Positions 1 to 8,948 of a stretch of 51,160 bases of DNA are shown here, one piece after another. This DNA comes from Cyclobacteriaceae bacterium. Lineage in GTDB: Bacteria > Bacteroidota > Bacteroidia > Cytophagales > Cyclobacteriaceae. The notes beneath the pieces are model-generated. The model made no database searches. It was not told the origin of the DNA and saw only the letters and a list, made by a program, of their open reading frames with translations. Each line of letters opens with the position of its first letter. Position 1 is the first letter of the stretch. The stretch spans positions 1-51,160 of the forward strand of contig PXCO01000073.1 of assembly GCA_003565295.1 (NCBI GenBank), written 5' to 3'. The position numbers and the translations under genes were made by a program.

Positions 1-2
1 AA

Positions 3-1082
3 TTAATTCTAATAGGGGACCCTTTTCAATTACCGCCTATCGTAAGGCAGACAGATTGGGAATACCTTTCCAGGCATTACTCCAGCCGATTTTTTTTCAG
101 CGCCCACAGCTTTGCAGCACTTAACCCCGTTCATATAGAGCTACAGAAGATTTATAGACAAAAGGATGAGCAATTCAAGGACCTTTTAAATAGGGTAAGG
201 GAAAGCCAACATACCCATGAAGACCTAAGTCTCCTTAACGGAACTGTAAGAAATTACGATTTTGATCTTCTGGACAAAGGCTATATCCTCCTGGGGACCC
301 ACAATAATGCCATTTTGGAAATCAATGAGCAAAAACTGGCGGTTTTACCTGGAAGGGAAAGGGTTTATAAAGGCGCTTTTAAGGATACATTTCCCCCGAA
401 TCTGGCACCATTTGAGCCCATAGATATTCGTCTTAAGGTGGGTGCACAGGTGATCTTCCTCCGCAACAACTCCGAGGAGGGCTACTACAACGGGATGATT
501 GCCAAAGTGGTGAAAATGGAAGAAAATACCATTACTGTGCAAACCGAGGGAGGAAGGCACATAGATGTACACCGTGAAGTTTGGGAAAACATTGAATTCA
601 AGCTTAACGAGGAGGAGAACAAAATTGAAGCTGAGGTAATCGGTACTTTCACGCAATTTCCACTCAAGCTGGCTTGGGCCATTACGGTTCATAAAAGCCA
701 GGGCTTAACCTTCGAAAAGTGCATATTGGATATAAGCCGATCCTTTGAGGCAGGGCAGGTATATGTGGCATTAAGCAGATGTACCAGTTTAGAGGGCTTA
801 GTATTGAAAAAGCCCATAGCCATGTACAGCGTAAAGGTCAGTAACGAGAGCCTGGCCTTCAGCAGCCAGAAGACAGAGGAAGAAGAGATTGAGCGTGAAC
901 TGGAAGATGCCAGAGCAGGAGTTGCCATTCGACATGCCTTTCACTGTTTTCGGAAAGGGGATGTGGACACAGCAAAGCGACTTTTTGAAGAGGCTCAACG
1001 GGTAAGGGATTTTACTATTTTTCCGAAGTGGCAACAGTTTTTAAGAGTAAGACAATTTCTTCTCCAAAAAAATGCTTTTTAA
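3..1082 (+). CDS. Pif1-like superfamily 1B DNA helicase, C-terminal part (5' end outside window)
   Basis: The frame is open from the first bases of the window, so only the last 359 codons are present. The visible part starts just before motif III, GDPFQLPPI at residues 5-13 of the fragment, directly after the Walker B strand. A 1B/2B-type insertion follows. Motif V-VI is near the end, with LAWAITVHKSQGLTFEK followed by QVYVALSRCTSLEGL. This order is typical of Pif1/RecD-like ATP-dependent 5'-3' helicases, and the phrase AITVHKSQG is characteristic. The 95-residue tail after motif VI (RHAFHCFRKGDVDTAKRLFEEAQ) is helical and I do not recognise it as a named domain. The first ATG in the window (315) is internal and not the gene start. 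Walker A lies upstream, outside the window. Family confidence is high; the exact subfamily is less certain. Confidence 0.88.
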   Translation, partial: LILIGDPFQLPPIVRQTDWEYLSRHYSSRFFFSAHSFAALNPVHIELQKIYRQKDEQFKDLLNRVRESQHTHEDLSLLNGTVRNYDFDLLDKGYILLGTHNNAILEINEQKLAVLPGRERVYKGAFKDTFPPNLAPFEPIDIRLKVGAQVIFLRNNSEEGYYNGMIAKVVKMEENTITVQTEGGRHIDVHREVWENIEFKLNEEENKIEAEVIGTFTQFPLKLAWAITVHKSQGLTFEKCILDISRSFEAGQVYVALSRCTSLEGLVLKKPIAMYSVKVSNESLAFSSQKTEEEEIERELEDARAGVAIRHAFHCFRKGDVDTAKRLFEEAQRVRDFTIFPKWQQFLRVRQFLLQKNAF

Positions 1083-1144
1083 GGTTAACCCTTGCATTTG
1101 CCATTGAAAGCTCCAATGCCTTGAAAATTAATTTCCTAAAACAT

Positions 1145-1174
1145 TTTGAAATATATTTCAAATAGTTATTTTTG
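1145..1174 (+). promoter_or_regulatory. Candidate Bacteroidota sigma-ABfr promoter for the PA14/T9SS protein
   Basis: TTTG at 1145-1148 and TATTTTTG at 1167-1174 are separated by 18 bases, close to the Bacteroidota -33/-7 consensus (TTTG, 19-21 bases, TAnnTTTG). The gap between the helicase stop and the next start (1083-1224) is strongly AT-rich. The predicted transcript would start near 1181, about 45 bases before the ATG at 1225. The spacing is one base short of the usual range. Confidence 0.45.
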
Positions 1175-1224
1175 TATTTCATATATTAATAAATGTTTTT
1201 TAATCTTCAGGCAATTTATTTATC

Positions 1225-3321
1225 ATGGGAAGAGGCAGATCATCAAGTATCTTTTGGGTGTTGGGGGGGGTCATGATTACTTTAAATGCCTTCGGTCAAT
1301 TAGACTGTGACCCAGGGGAGCCTAACAATTGGACGCACAGACATACTTTTAGGCCCAATGATAGGTGGACAGGTCATGTTTTTCAATTGTCCTCCAGTTA
1401 TAGGCCTCAGGATGATGTAGCATGGAATTTTGCCTTGAGTTCAGGTTCCGAAAGAGTTTGGAAGGGGTACCTTCTTCGAGACGGAGATGAATTTTTGCCT
1501 GCATCTGGACTCAATTTTGACACACAGTTTTCTGATTATACTGCAAATGGATTGGATGCCGGCCATTTTTTCCCAACAGGTACCACTCCCACTAACCCAG
1601 GTGGCTGCGATACGGAATTACAGCATTTTGGGGTTTACATGAAAAGTAGATATACCGTCCCTGAACCTGGAATCTATAGGGTAAGGGTAGGCAGTGATGA
1701 CGGTTCCTATCTTCGGATTTTTGACCCACCGACCAATAATACGTTATTGGAAGTAAACGGCAATCCGGCAATCCATCTTAATTGGTATAAGACAGACCCT
1801 CCTTTTACATTTGTCTATGCTGACAATATCAGGAACTTTTACATCCCATTTGAAGGGGGAGAGGAGATTTGGATTGACTTAAGGTATTATGAAAAAAGAG
1901 GGAGAAGCAGGTTAAGTTTTAACTTTGAACTTTATTTTGGCCCTGGCGAAATTGCGGTAGAACAAACCGGAAACAGTGAAGGAGAATATTGTGGGATAAA
2001 CCCCAATCCCCCGGAGTTTTTAAGCTTGGGCCCGGCCGTATTTGCAGAAGGGACGGAGCCTGAATACCAATGGCAATACTCCCTTACTGAAGGACCAGAA
2101 GCAACATGGATAGACATAGAAGGTGCAAATGAATTAACCTATAAAATTCCAGCATACGATGAAGGTAATGCCGAAAGCTTTTCAGGTACCAGGTATTTTA
2201 GAAGGATGGCTACCAACCAGGTGATGGTGGAAGATAGTGAGGGTAATGAGGAAACACTTACTAACTTTTTTGCCTCCAACGTGCTAACTGTTTCCGTCAA
2301 TCAGATCGAAGAACTCGATAGGTTTGAGTATGGGGACAATCAATGGATAGGGCATATTTACAGAGGTGCCTCGAATAATTCCCGTAGGGCGAGCGATTAC
2401 CTTGGCAGGCATTATGAGAATATGGAGTTTCAGCAAACCTTTATGGACAGGCCCTATACTGGGCCTACCAGTCAAAGTGATTTTCATCCTGATCACGGTT
2501 GTCCGTTTTTTATTGACGATTTTACGGTTCAATATAGGATGAGATTTGAAGCACAGGCGGGCACTTACGAGGTAAGAATAAGGGGTGACGACGGATATAC
2601 ACTGAGTATAGATGGTGGTAGTAGTATACTACCTGGTACCAGCTCCTGGCTGGGAGGCCATTTAAGGTCCAGATATGGCACCTTTACCGTGGAAAGAGAT
2701 ACAGTACTTTATATGATATTGAATTATTGGGAGGGGAAAGAAGATCAAATCATTGAATTTGAATTTGTAAACTTTATTTTACCCGTAGAGTGGGGCGAGG
2801 TCTCCGGTAATCCCTGTGGACCTGCTAACTGTATCAAGTGGGAAACCATACAGGAGAAGAATACCAGCCATTTTATTGTAGAAAGATCCTATGATGCCAA
2901 GGAATGGGTGTCCATTGGTGAATCCACCCCTGCGCAGGGCAACTCCACCGAGCCTACCAATTATGATTACAAGGACGGTACATTTGAAAGGGAGAGGACC
3001 TATTATAGGATCAAACAGTTTGACCTGGATGGCAGTTTGGATTATTCCGAAGTGATCAGGGTGGATAATCCTAACTTTAGGACAAGTATGCTGCCCTATC
3101 CAAACCCTACCTTGGAAAAGATAAGGTTTCAAACCCTACACAGGCTAATTCAAGTAAAGTTGATGAGTATGGATCACCGGATAAATGATATCTTGAATGC
3201 AATCCCTATAGGGGGGGAAGAATTGTACGAGGTGGACCTTTCCCACCTCCCAAGTGGCCAATACATACTGTCAATTGTCACAGAGGAGGACAGGAAATCT
3301 CATAAAATACTTAAACGATAA
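1225..3321 (+). CDS. Secreted T9SS-targeted protein with two PA14-like domains
   Basis: This 698-residue protein has an N-terminal signal peptide (about residues 1-24, hydrophobic WVLGGVMITLNAFGQ). A first PA14-like region spans about residues 90-238 and contains RVRVGSDDGSYLRIFD. A middle Ig-like stretch follows (about 245-355). A second PA14-like region (about 365-515) contains EVRIRGDDGYTLSIDG. Next is the extracellular module that often precedes a sorting domain (about 530-615: FIVERSYDAKEW, YYRIKQFDLDG). The last ~75 residues, starting LPYPNPTLEKI and ending in HKILKR, fit a type A type IX secretion sorting domain. The protein is therefore probably exported by Sec and then by T9SS to the cell surface or medium. 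PA14 domains usually bind carbohydrate, but the ligand here is unknown and no catalytic domain is visible. It appears monocistronic, with its own promoter candidate and a strong terminator. Numerous aspartates in the GSDDG and RGDDG loops suggest calcium-dependent binding, which is an inference. Confidence 0.85.
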   Translation: MGRGRSSSIFWVLGGVMITLNAFGQLDCDPGEPNNWTHRHTFRPNDRWTGHVFQLSSSYRPQDDVAWNFALSSGSERVWKGYLLRDGDEFLPASGLNFDTQFSDYTANGLDAGHFFPTGTTPTNPGGCDTELQHFGVYMKSRYTVPEPGIYRVRVGSDDGSYLRIFDPPTNNTLLEVNGNPAIHLNWYKTDPPFTFVYADNIRNFYIPFEGGEEIWIDLRYYEKRGRSRLSFNFELYFGPGEIAVEQTGNSEGEYCGINPNPPEFLSLGPAVFAEGTEPEYQWQYSLTEGPEATWIDIEGANELTYKIPAYDEGNAESFSGTRYFRRMATNQVMVEDSEGNEETLTNFFASNVLTVSVNQIEELDRFEYGDNQWIGHIYRGASNNSRRASDYLGRHYENMEFQQTFMDRPYTGPTSQSDFHPDHGCPFFIDDFTVQYRMRFEAQAGTYEVRIRGDDGYTLSIDGGSSILPGTSSWLGGHLRSRYGTFTVERDTVLYMILNYWEGKEDQIIEFEFVNFILPVEWGEVSGNPCGPANCIKWETIQEKNTSHFIVERSYDAKEWVSIGESTPAQGNSTEPTNYDYKDGTFERERTYYRIKQFDLDGSLDYSEVIRVDNPNFRTSMLPYPNPTLEKIRFQTLHRLIQVKLMSMDHRINDILNAIPIGGEELYEVDLSHLPSGQYILSIVTEEDRKSHKILKR

Positions 3322-3364
3322 CCCCTTCATCCTGGAATAATAATAACGTTTCTATGATTACCAA

Positions 3365-3398
3365 GCCGGTTCTCCAAGTTGAGAACCGGCATTTTTTA
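3365..3398 (+). terminator. Rho-independent terminator after the PA14/T9SS gene
   Basis: A perfect 10-bp stem (GCCGGTTCTC / GAGAACCGGC) encloses a 6-base loop and is followed by ATTTTTTAT. It lies 44 bases after the stop at 3321 and before uvrA. Confidence 0.9.
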
Positions 3399-3406
3399 TG
3401 TAACAA

Positions 3407-3439
3407 TTTATCATATGCCAGGTTGTCTAGGTATCTTTG
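3407..3439 (+). promoter_or_regulatory. Candidate promoter giving a near-leaderless uvrA mRNA
   Basis: TATCTTTG at 3432-3439 matches the Bacteroidota -7 consensus TAnnTTTG exactly. TTTA at 3407-3410, 21 bases upstream, is a one-mismatch -33 element. A start site about 7 bases downstream of the -7 element would fall at or next to the uvrA ATG at 3446. Motif match only. Confidence 0.4.
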
Positions 3440-3445
3440 TGGCTT

Positions 3446-6268
3446 ATGACAACAGTTTCCGCCGCATCAGACATTACGCTTGAAGAATTAGACACTAAAA
3501 AATTCATTGTCATCAAAAATGCCAAGGTGAACAACCTAAAGGGTATTAGTTTGGCGATTCCCAGAAACAAGCTGATTGTAGTGACAGGTCTATCAGGTTC
3601 AGGAAAGTCCTCGCTCGCTTTTGATACCCTTTTTGCCGAGGGACAGAGAATGTATGTGGAGAGCCTCAGCTCCTATGCCAGGCAATTTTTGGGTAGGATG
3701 GAAAAGCCTGATGTGGAATACATCAAGGGCATATCACCTGCCATTGCCATTCAACAAAAGGTAACCACCAAAAACCCCAGGTCTACGGTGGGCACCACTA
3801 CTGAAATCTATGACTACCTTAAATTACTCTTCAGCAGGATAGGCAGGACTTTTTCTCCCATAAGTGGAAAGGAGGTAAAGCATCATACGGTCTCGGATGT
3901 GGTGGATTATATCAATCAATTGGAAGAGGGGCAAAAACTGATGATCAGTTGCCCACTTTTGCTTTCCGAAGACCGGACCTTAGAAAAAGAATTGGAAATT
4001 TTATTACAGAAAGGCTTTACCAGGGTGCTTATAGAGGGGGAAGCCTATTTTGTGGAAGACCTGTTGGAACAGGATGAACTTCCACATGGAGAGGTGGAGA
4101 TCCTGATTGACAGGGTAAGTGTGAATCATGAAGATGAGGATAACCAATTCAGGATTGCCGATAGTGTACAGACAGCTTTTTTTGAAGGACATGGAGACTG
4201 CTTTGTAAGCATTCCAGGGTCGGACAAGGTCCGTTTTAGTGACCGGTTTGAATTGGATGGAATGAGTTTCGAGTTGCCCTCTGTGAATCTGTTCAGTTTC
4301 AACAATCCTTATGGCGCATGTAGGACCTGTGAAGGGTTTGGTTCTGTATTGGGGATTGACGCAGACTTGGTCATCCCGGACAAATCCTTATCAGTTTATG
4401 AGGGGGCGATAGCTCCATGGAGGGGAGAGACCACGAAGAAATGGCTAAATCCTTTATTAAAACACGGAATTGAGTTTGATTTTCCCATTCATAGACCATT
4501 TGAGGAACTTACGGAAGAGCATATCGCCGTGCTGTGGGAGGGTAATCAATATTTCAAAGGGATCAATGAATTTTTTGAGTTTGTGCAAAGCAAAATGCAC
4601 AAAATCCAATACAGGGTAATGCTGAGTCGCTTCAGGGGGAGGACAAAATGCCCTGACTGCAAGGGTACCAGGATACGTAAAGATGCCTCCTATGTGAAGG
4701 TTGGGGGGGCTTCCATCACAGACCTTGTATTAATGCCCATCGATAAGGCACTCGATTTTTTTCGAGACTTGCAGCTTGAGCAAGCTGAGGCTAAAGTGGC
4801 CAATAGGCTTTTAAAGGAAATCACCAACCGGCTGGAATACATGGTGAAGGTGGGGCTTGGATACCTTACCCTAAACCGGCTTACTTCTTCCCTTTCCGGT
4901 GGTGAATTTCAACGAATCCGACTGGCCACCTCTCTAGGAAGCGCCTTGGTGGGGAGCATGTATATTTTGGATGAACCCAGCATAGGGCTGCATCCCAGAG
5001 ATACGGAGAGGTTGGTGGAGGTATTAAAAACCCTCCGCGACCTGGGGAATACCGTTATTGTGGTGGAGCATGAAGAGAAGGTAATCCGGGCCGCAGATCA
5101 AATTATCGATATAGGGCCAGATGCGGGGGTAAATGGTGGGCATTTGGTTTTTCAAGGAGGGATTGAAGATTTGTTGGCTAAAAACAACACCTATACAGCT
5201 AACTATTTGAATGGTAATTCCCAGTTTTTAAAAAAAACCTTCAACCGCACATGGAAAGAGGCAATACTGGTCAAAGGTGCCAGGGAGAACAACCTCAAAA
5301 ATCTCTCCGTAAAAATCCCATTGCATGTACTCACAGTGATTACAGGAGTAAGTGGTTCTGGGAAATCCACTTTAGTGAAAAACATCCTTTATCCCGCACT
5401 GGGTAAAACCCTTGGGACAGTTACGGAAGAGACCGGAAAGTTTGATAAACTGGAAGGAGATTTGAAAAAGGTGCAAAGGGTGGAATTTGTGGACCAAAAC
5501 CCCATAGGAAAATCATCCAGGTCAAATCCTGTCACCTATGTGAAGGCTTATGATGCCATCCGAAATCTCTATGCAGAACAACCCCTTGCTAAACAAAGGG
5601 GATACAAACCTGCGTTTTTTAGTTTTAATGTGGATGGGGGAAGGTGTGAGGCCTGCCAAGGAGAAGGAACCCAAAAAATAGAAATGCAGTTTATGGCGGA
5701 CATCTACCTCACATGCGAGGCATGTAAGGGAAAGAGATTCAAACAGGAAATCCTGGAGGTGAAGTATCGTGACAAGGATATTTCTGAAATATTGGATCTC
5801 ACCATTGATGAGGCAATGGAATTTTTTGCTGATAAGATGCCCATTATCAATAAGCTCCAGCCCTTGCAGGAAGTAGGGTTGGGATATATTGGCATGGGGC
5901 AATCCTCCAATACTCTTAGTGGAGGTGAAGCTCAGAGGGTAAAGCTTGCTTCTTTTCTGGGAAAAGGGGAGCAAAAAGCCAAGGAAAGTATATTGTTCAT
6001 TTTTGATGAGCCCACTACAGGTTTACACTTTCACGACATTAAGAAACTGTTATTATCGATTAATGCATTAATCGATCAGGGACATTCGGTGCTTATTATC
6101 GAACACAATACAGAAGTGATAAAAGCCGCAGATTGGGTCATAGATTTAGGGCCTGAAGGAGGTGAAGCCGGCGGGCATCTTACCTTCGAAGGGGTTCCGG
6201 AGGATCTCATGAAGGTAAAAAACAATTATACGGCCAAATACCTGGCAGAGTCCTTGGGCATGGGGTAA
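3446..6268 (+). CDS. uvrA: Excinuclease ABC subunit A
   Basis: UvrA is the damage-sensing ATPase of nucleotide excision repair; it works as a dimer with UvrB. The 940-residue length is normal. Two ABC modules are present: Walker A GLSGSGKSS (about 48) and GVSGSGKST (about 634), signatures LSGGEFQRIRLA (about 483) and LSGGEAQRVKLA (about 824), and Walker B ILDEPSIGLHPRD and FIFDEPTTGLHF. The DNA-binding zinc module C734/C737...C760/C763 is intact, and so is the CPDC pair (402/405). The first zinc module is not: CRTC (292/295) is kept, but the CPxC pair expected about 21-24 residues before it reads FELD. A TTG nine bases upstream (3437) is also in frame, but the ATG at 3446 is the better start; the conserved N-terminus begins soon after. 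There is no partner gene nearby. Identification is secure. Confidence 0.97.
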   Translation: MTTVSAASDITLEELDTKKFIVIKNAKVNNLKGISLAIPRNKLIVVTGLSGSGKSSLAFDTLFAEGQRMYVESLSSYARQFLGRMEKPDVEYIKGISPAIAIQQKVTTKNPRSTVGTTTEIYDYLKLLFSRIGRTFSPISGKEVKHHTVSDVVDYINQLEEGQKLMISCPLLLSEDRTLEKELEILLQKGFTRVLIEGEAYFVEDLLEQDELPHGEVEILIDRVSVNHEDEDNQFRIADSVQTAFFEGHGDCFVSIPGSDKVRFSDRFELDGMSFELPSVNLFSFNNPYGACRTCEGFGSVLGIDADLVIPDKSLSVYEGAIAPWRGETTKKWLNPLLKHGIEFDFPIHRPFEELTEEHIAVLWEGNQYFKGINEFFEFVQSKMHKIQYRVMLSRFRGRTKCPDCKGTRIRKDASYVKVGGASITDLVLMPIDKALDFFRDLQLEQAEAKVANRLLKEITNRLEYMVKVGLGYLTLNRLTSSLSGGEFQRIRLATSLGSALVGSMYILDEPSIGLHPRDTERLVEVLKTLRDLGNTVIVVEHEEKVIRAADQIIDIGPDAGVNGGHLVFQGGIEDLLAKNNTYTANYLNGNSQFLKKTFNRTWKEAILVKGARENNLKNLSVKIPLHVLTVITGVSGSGKSTLVKNILYPALGKTLGTVTEETGKFDKLEGDLKKVQRVEFVDQNPIGKSSRSNPVTYVKAYDAIRNLYAEQPLAKQRGYKPAFFSFNVDGGRCEACQGEGTQKIEMQFMADIYLTCEACKGKRFKQEILEVKYRDKDISEILDLTIDEAMEFFADKMPIINKLQPLQEVGLGYIGMGQSSNTLSGGEAQRVKLASFLGKGEQKAKESILFIFDEPTTGLHFHDIKKLLLSINALIDQGHSVLIIEHNTEVIKAADWVIDLGPEGGEAGGHLTFEGVPEDLMKVKNNYTAKYLAESLGMG

Positions 6269-6401
6269 CTACAGTCTGTGGAAATCCATTTCCATTTCTG
6301 GAAATTATAACTTAATTTACCACGCAGATAAATTAGTATAAACATCAGGAAGTGGCTGACTTAAAAAGGCTTGACCTAATCTTTACCTCATTAAACGTTC
6401 A

Positions 6402-7400
6402 ATGAACACCCGAATATCTTATTTTGCAGGGATATTGGCACTAATATCATTTTTTGCCGTATCCGTTGGATTCATCAAAAAAAACAATGATTTAGATCCT
6501 TACCAACAGGAAATCCCGGGAACGGGATTAAGTTTTGAAATGGTTCCCATACCGGGAGGGGTTTTTAGAATGGGAAGTCCTGAAAGTGATCAACATGCCA
6601 GTGAGGATGAACAGCCACAGCACGAGGTGAAGCTTGACCCATTTTGGATGGGGGCATATGAGGTCACCTGGGACTTGTTTGAGCTCTTTCTGGACAAAAA
6701 TTTTGAAGAGGCCTCCAGTTCAGGCCCCCTTCCCTCACATGTGGATGGGTTGACCCGGCCTTCTATTCCTTATCTGGATATGACATTTGGCATGGGCAAG
6801 GAGAGCAAACCTGCCATTGCAATGACTCAGTATGGAGCGATTCAATTTTGCAGGTGGCTGTACCTGAAAACAGGTATATTCTATAGGCTACCCTCCGAGG
6901 CAGAGTGGGAATATGCCAGTAGGGCAGGATCATCCATGACATATTTCTTTGGTGATGATGTCCAGGAACTGGATAAGTATGCATGGTATGCAGAGAACAG
7001 TAATGGTGAAACCCAAAAAGTGGGCCAAAAGGAGCCCAATCCCTGGGGGCTTTATGATATTTTGGGTAATGTTCAGGAGTGGACTGCTGATCATTACCAA
7101 CCTGAGGCCTATAAAGAGCGAAGTGCGGCAGTGGTTGAAAACCCATGGGTGACAGACGATGAACTTTATCCTAAAGTATTGAAGGGGGGCAATTATGAAA
7201 GCCCCGCTGAGGATTTGAGACCTGCAAACAGGGTGGCCAGTGACCCTGAATGGAAAAGAATAGATCCACAGATACCTAAAAGTCAATGGTGGTTTCCCGA
7301 AGCGCCCTTTGTGGGGATGCGGGTAGTACGGCCGGTAAACCCACCCAGTGAGGAGGAGATAGAGGCCTACTTTGGAAAGGTACCAATGGAAGATTATTAA
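6402..7400 (+). CDS. Exported formylglycine-generating-enzyme-fold (SUMF1 family) protein, probably non-catalytic
   Basis: The 332-residue protein begins with a hydrophobic export segment (about residues 8-24) and then one SUMF1/FGE-sulfatase domain. Landmarks are MVPIPGGVFRMGSPESD (about 46), RLPSEAEWEYASRAG (about 163), GLYDILGNVQEWTADHY (about 216) and the C-terminal GMRVVRPV. True formylglycine-generating enzymes use a pair of cysteines near the C-terminus to bind copper. The only mature cysteine I see is in QFCRWLYL, well before that region, so sulfatase activation is unlikely. Members with this fold act as binding or structural proteins in many Bacteroidota; T9SS gliding protein GldJ/GldK relatives also share it, but no lipobox is evident here. 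It sits 18 bases upstream of the Gfo/Idh gene, so the two are probably co-transcribed. Function is otherwise unknown. Confidence 0.82.
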   Translation: MNTRISYFAGILALISFFAVSVGFIKKNNDLDPYQQEIPGTGLSFEMVPIPGGVFRMGSPESDQHASEDEQPQHEVKLDPFWMGAYEVTWDLFELFLDKNFEEASSSGPLPSHVDGLTRPSIPYLDMTFGMGKESKPAIAMTQYGAIQFCRWLYLKTGIFYRLPSEAEWEYASRAGSSMTYFFGDDVQELDKYAWYAENSNGETQKVGQKEPNPWGLYDILGNVQEWTADHYQPEAYKERSAAVVENPWVTDDELYPKVLKGGNYESPAEDLRPANRVASDPEWKRIDPQIPKSQWWFPEAPFVGMRVVRPVNPPSEEEIEAYFGKVPMEDY

Positions 7401-7418
7401 CTATAAACTAATTTAACT

Positions 7419-8741
7419 ATGGAAACCAAAAAAATCAATCCAAGGAGGGATTTCATTAAGACTTCCGCCATCATGACTGGCGGGGCTCTTTTGAGTAGCC
7501 CTTTCACCTTACCTGGTGCATATGCAGCGGGTGATGACACGATTAAAATTGCTGTAATAGGCTGTGGGGGTAGAGGAACCGGTGCAGTATTTCAGGCCTT
7601 TGATACTGAAAAAAACATCCAATTAGTAGCAATGGCAGATGCCTTTGAAGACAGGGTGGAACAAAGCTATGACAGGATATTAAAAAAATATGGGGAAGAA
7701 AAAGTAAAAGTCCCAAAGGAAAAGCGTTTTGTAGGCTTTGAGGGATATAAAGCAGCCATTAAGGAAGCGGACGTGGTAATTTTGGCGGCACCTCCTGGTT
7801 TTAGGCCAGATCATTTTGAGGAAGCGGTAGACCAGGGTAAACAGATTTTCATGGAAAAACCTGTGGCTACCGATGCAGTAGGAATCAGAAGAGTATTGGC
7901 TGCCGCAGAAAAGGCCAAGGAAAAGAAATTGAATGTGGTAGCAGGCCTTCAAAGGCATTATCAGGACAGCTACGTAAAAACCATTGACAAAATCCATAAT
8001 GGACAGATTGGAGATATCATTGGTGGTCAGGTTTTCTGGAATGACGGAGGGGTATGGGTAAGAGAAAGACAACCCGATCAAACCGAGATGGAGTATCAGA
8101 TGAGAAACTGGTATTATTTTAATTGGCTATGTGGCGATCATATCGTGGAACAGCATGTGCATAACCTGGACGTGGCCAACTGGGTGAAAAATGCTTATCC
8201 TGTAAAGGCCGAAGGCACAGGCGGCCGTACCGTAAGAAGGGGCAAGGATCATGGGGAAATATTTGATCATCATGTGGTCTTGTTCACCTATGAGGATGGC
8301 ACGGTAATCCATAGTGAGTGCAGGCATTTTCCAGGAGCAGCAAATCGTGTGGACGAAAGCTTCCAGGGCACCAAAGGAAGGGCTTACATGAATGCAGGTC
8401 ATGTGGGCAGGTTGTCTGATTATAAGGGAAATAGTCTTTACGATCATGATGGGAAAAACAATATCAACCCTTATCAGAAGGAACATGATCTTTTGTTTGA
8501 TGCCATAGTGAAGGGAGAATATAAATTTGCAGATGCTGAGAATGCCGCCAAAAGTACCATGACCAGCATTTTGGGTAGGTTTGCAACCTATTCCGGTAAG
8601 GTGGTGACCTGGGATGAGGCCATCAATTCAGGAATAGACCTCAGACCCGACAGGTTGGCTTGGGATGCTAAACCTAAGGCTATGCCTAATGATGAAGGTT
8701 TTTATGCATACGCAGTGCCGGGGCAAAGCAAAGTTGTATAA
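7419..8741 (+). CDS. Tat-exported Gfo/Idh/MocA family oxidoreductase
   Basis: This 440-residue protein carries a twin-arginine signal (NPRRDFIKTS, R9/R10, then a hydrophobic stretch to about residue 35). The Rossmann domain starts with IKIAVIGCGGRGTGA (about 42-56), and the family motif EKPVATD is at about 146. The second half holds the Gfo/Idh alpha/beta substrate domain, with HVHNLDVANWVKNAYP and a HHVVLFTYEDG strand. The family oxidises or reduces sugars and inositols with NAD(P). Tat export means the protein folds, probably with cofactor bound, before reaching the periplasm, as established for glucose-fructose oxidoreductase. It follows the FGE-fold gene by 18 bases and is followed by a hairpin terminator and then a repeat. 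The Tat-exported sugar isomerase-like gene further down suggests a shared periplasmic sugar pathway. The substrate cannot be read from sequence. Confidence 0.9.
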   Translation: METKKINPRRDFIKTSAIMTGGALLSSPFTLPGAYAAGDDTIKIAVIGCGGRGTGAVFQAFDTEKNIQLVAMADAFEDRVEQSYDRILKKYGEEKVKVPKEKRFVGFEGYKAAIKEADVVILAAPPGFRPDHFEEAVDQGKQIFMEKPVATDAVGIRRVLAAAEKAKEKKLNVVAGLQRHYQDSYVKTIDKIHNGQIGDIIGGQVFWNDGGVWVRERQPDQTEMEYQMRNWYYFNWLCGDHIVEQHVHNLDVANWVKNAYPVKAEGTGGRTVRRGKDHGEIFDHHVVLFTYEDGTVIHSECRHFPGAANRVDESFQGTKGRAYMNAGHVGRLSDYKGNSLYDHDGKNNINPYQKEHDLLFDAIVKGEYKFADAENAAKSTMTSILGRFATYSGKVVTWDEAINSGIDLRPDRLAWDAKPKAMPNDEGFYAYAVPGQSKVV

Positions 8742-8765
8742 ATAAACCATGGGATTTTTTATTTG

Positions 8766-8808
8766 AAACCTCTGTATGACAAATGTGTCAAACAGAGGTT
8801 TGATTTTC
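8766..8808 (+). terminator. Hairpin terminator after the Gfo/Idh gene
   Basis: An outer 9-bp stem AAACCTCTG / CAGAGGTTT (8766-8774 with 8793-8801) contains an inner TGACA / TGTCA stem with loop AATG. GATTTTC follows. The T-run is short, so termination may be partial. It lies 25 bases after the stop codon. Confidence 0.6.
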
Positions 8809-8820
8809 ACTACGTTAGAT

Positions 8821-8948
8821 TTCCCCGAATCGAGTTCCCCGAATCAAGTTCCCCGAAACGAGTTCGGGGCAGGCAGGGGCAGGCAGGGGCAGGCTATCCC
8901 GACTTACAGTGCGGGACAAGTTCCCGAAACAAGTTCGGGACAGGTAAT
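8821..8948 (+). repeat. GC-rich hairpin and tandem-repeat part of composite intergenic repeat (copy A)
   Basis: Three 14-base tandem units TTCCCCGAATCGAG / TTCCCCGAATCAAG / TTCCCCGAAACGAG occupy 8821-8862. Two and a half 10-base units AGGCAGGGGC follow (8871-8894). Two hairpins of the same design are present: CCCCGAA-ACGAG-TTCGGGG (8851-8869) and TCCCGAA-ACAAG-TTCGGGA (8922-8940). The 45 bases 8912-8956 recur, inverted and with about two mismatches, at 50501-50545. No believable gene lies here; two overlapping 64-codon frames only translate the repeats. Confidence 0.85.
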
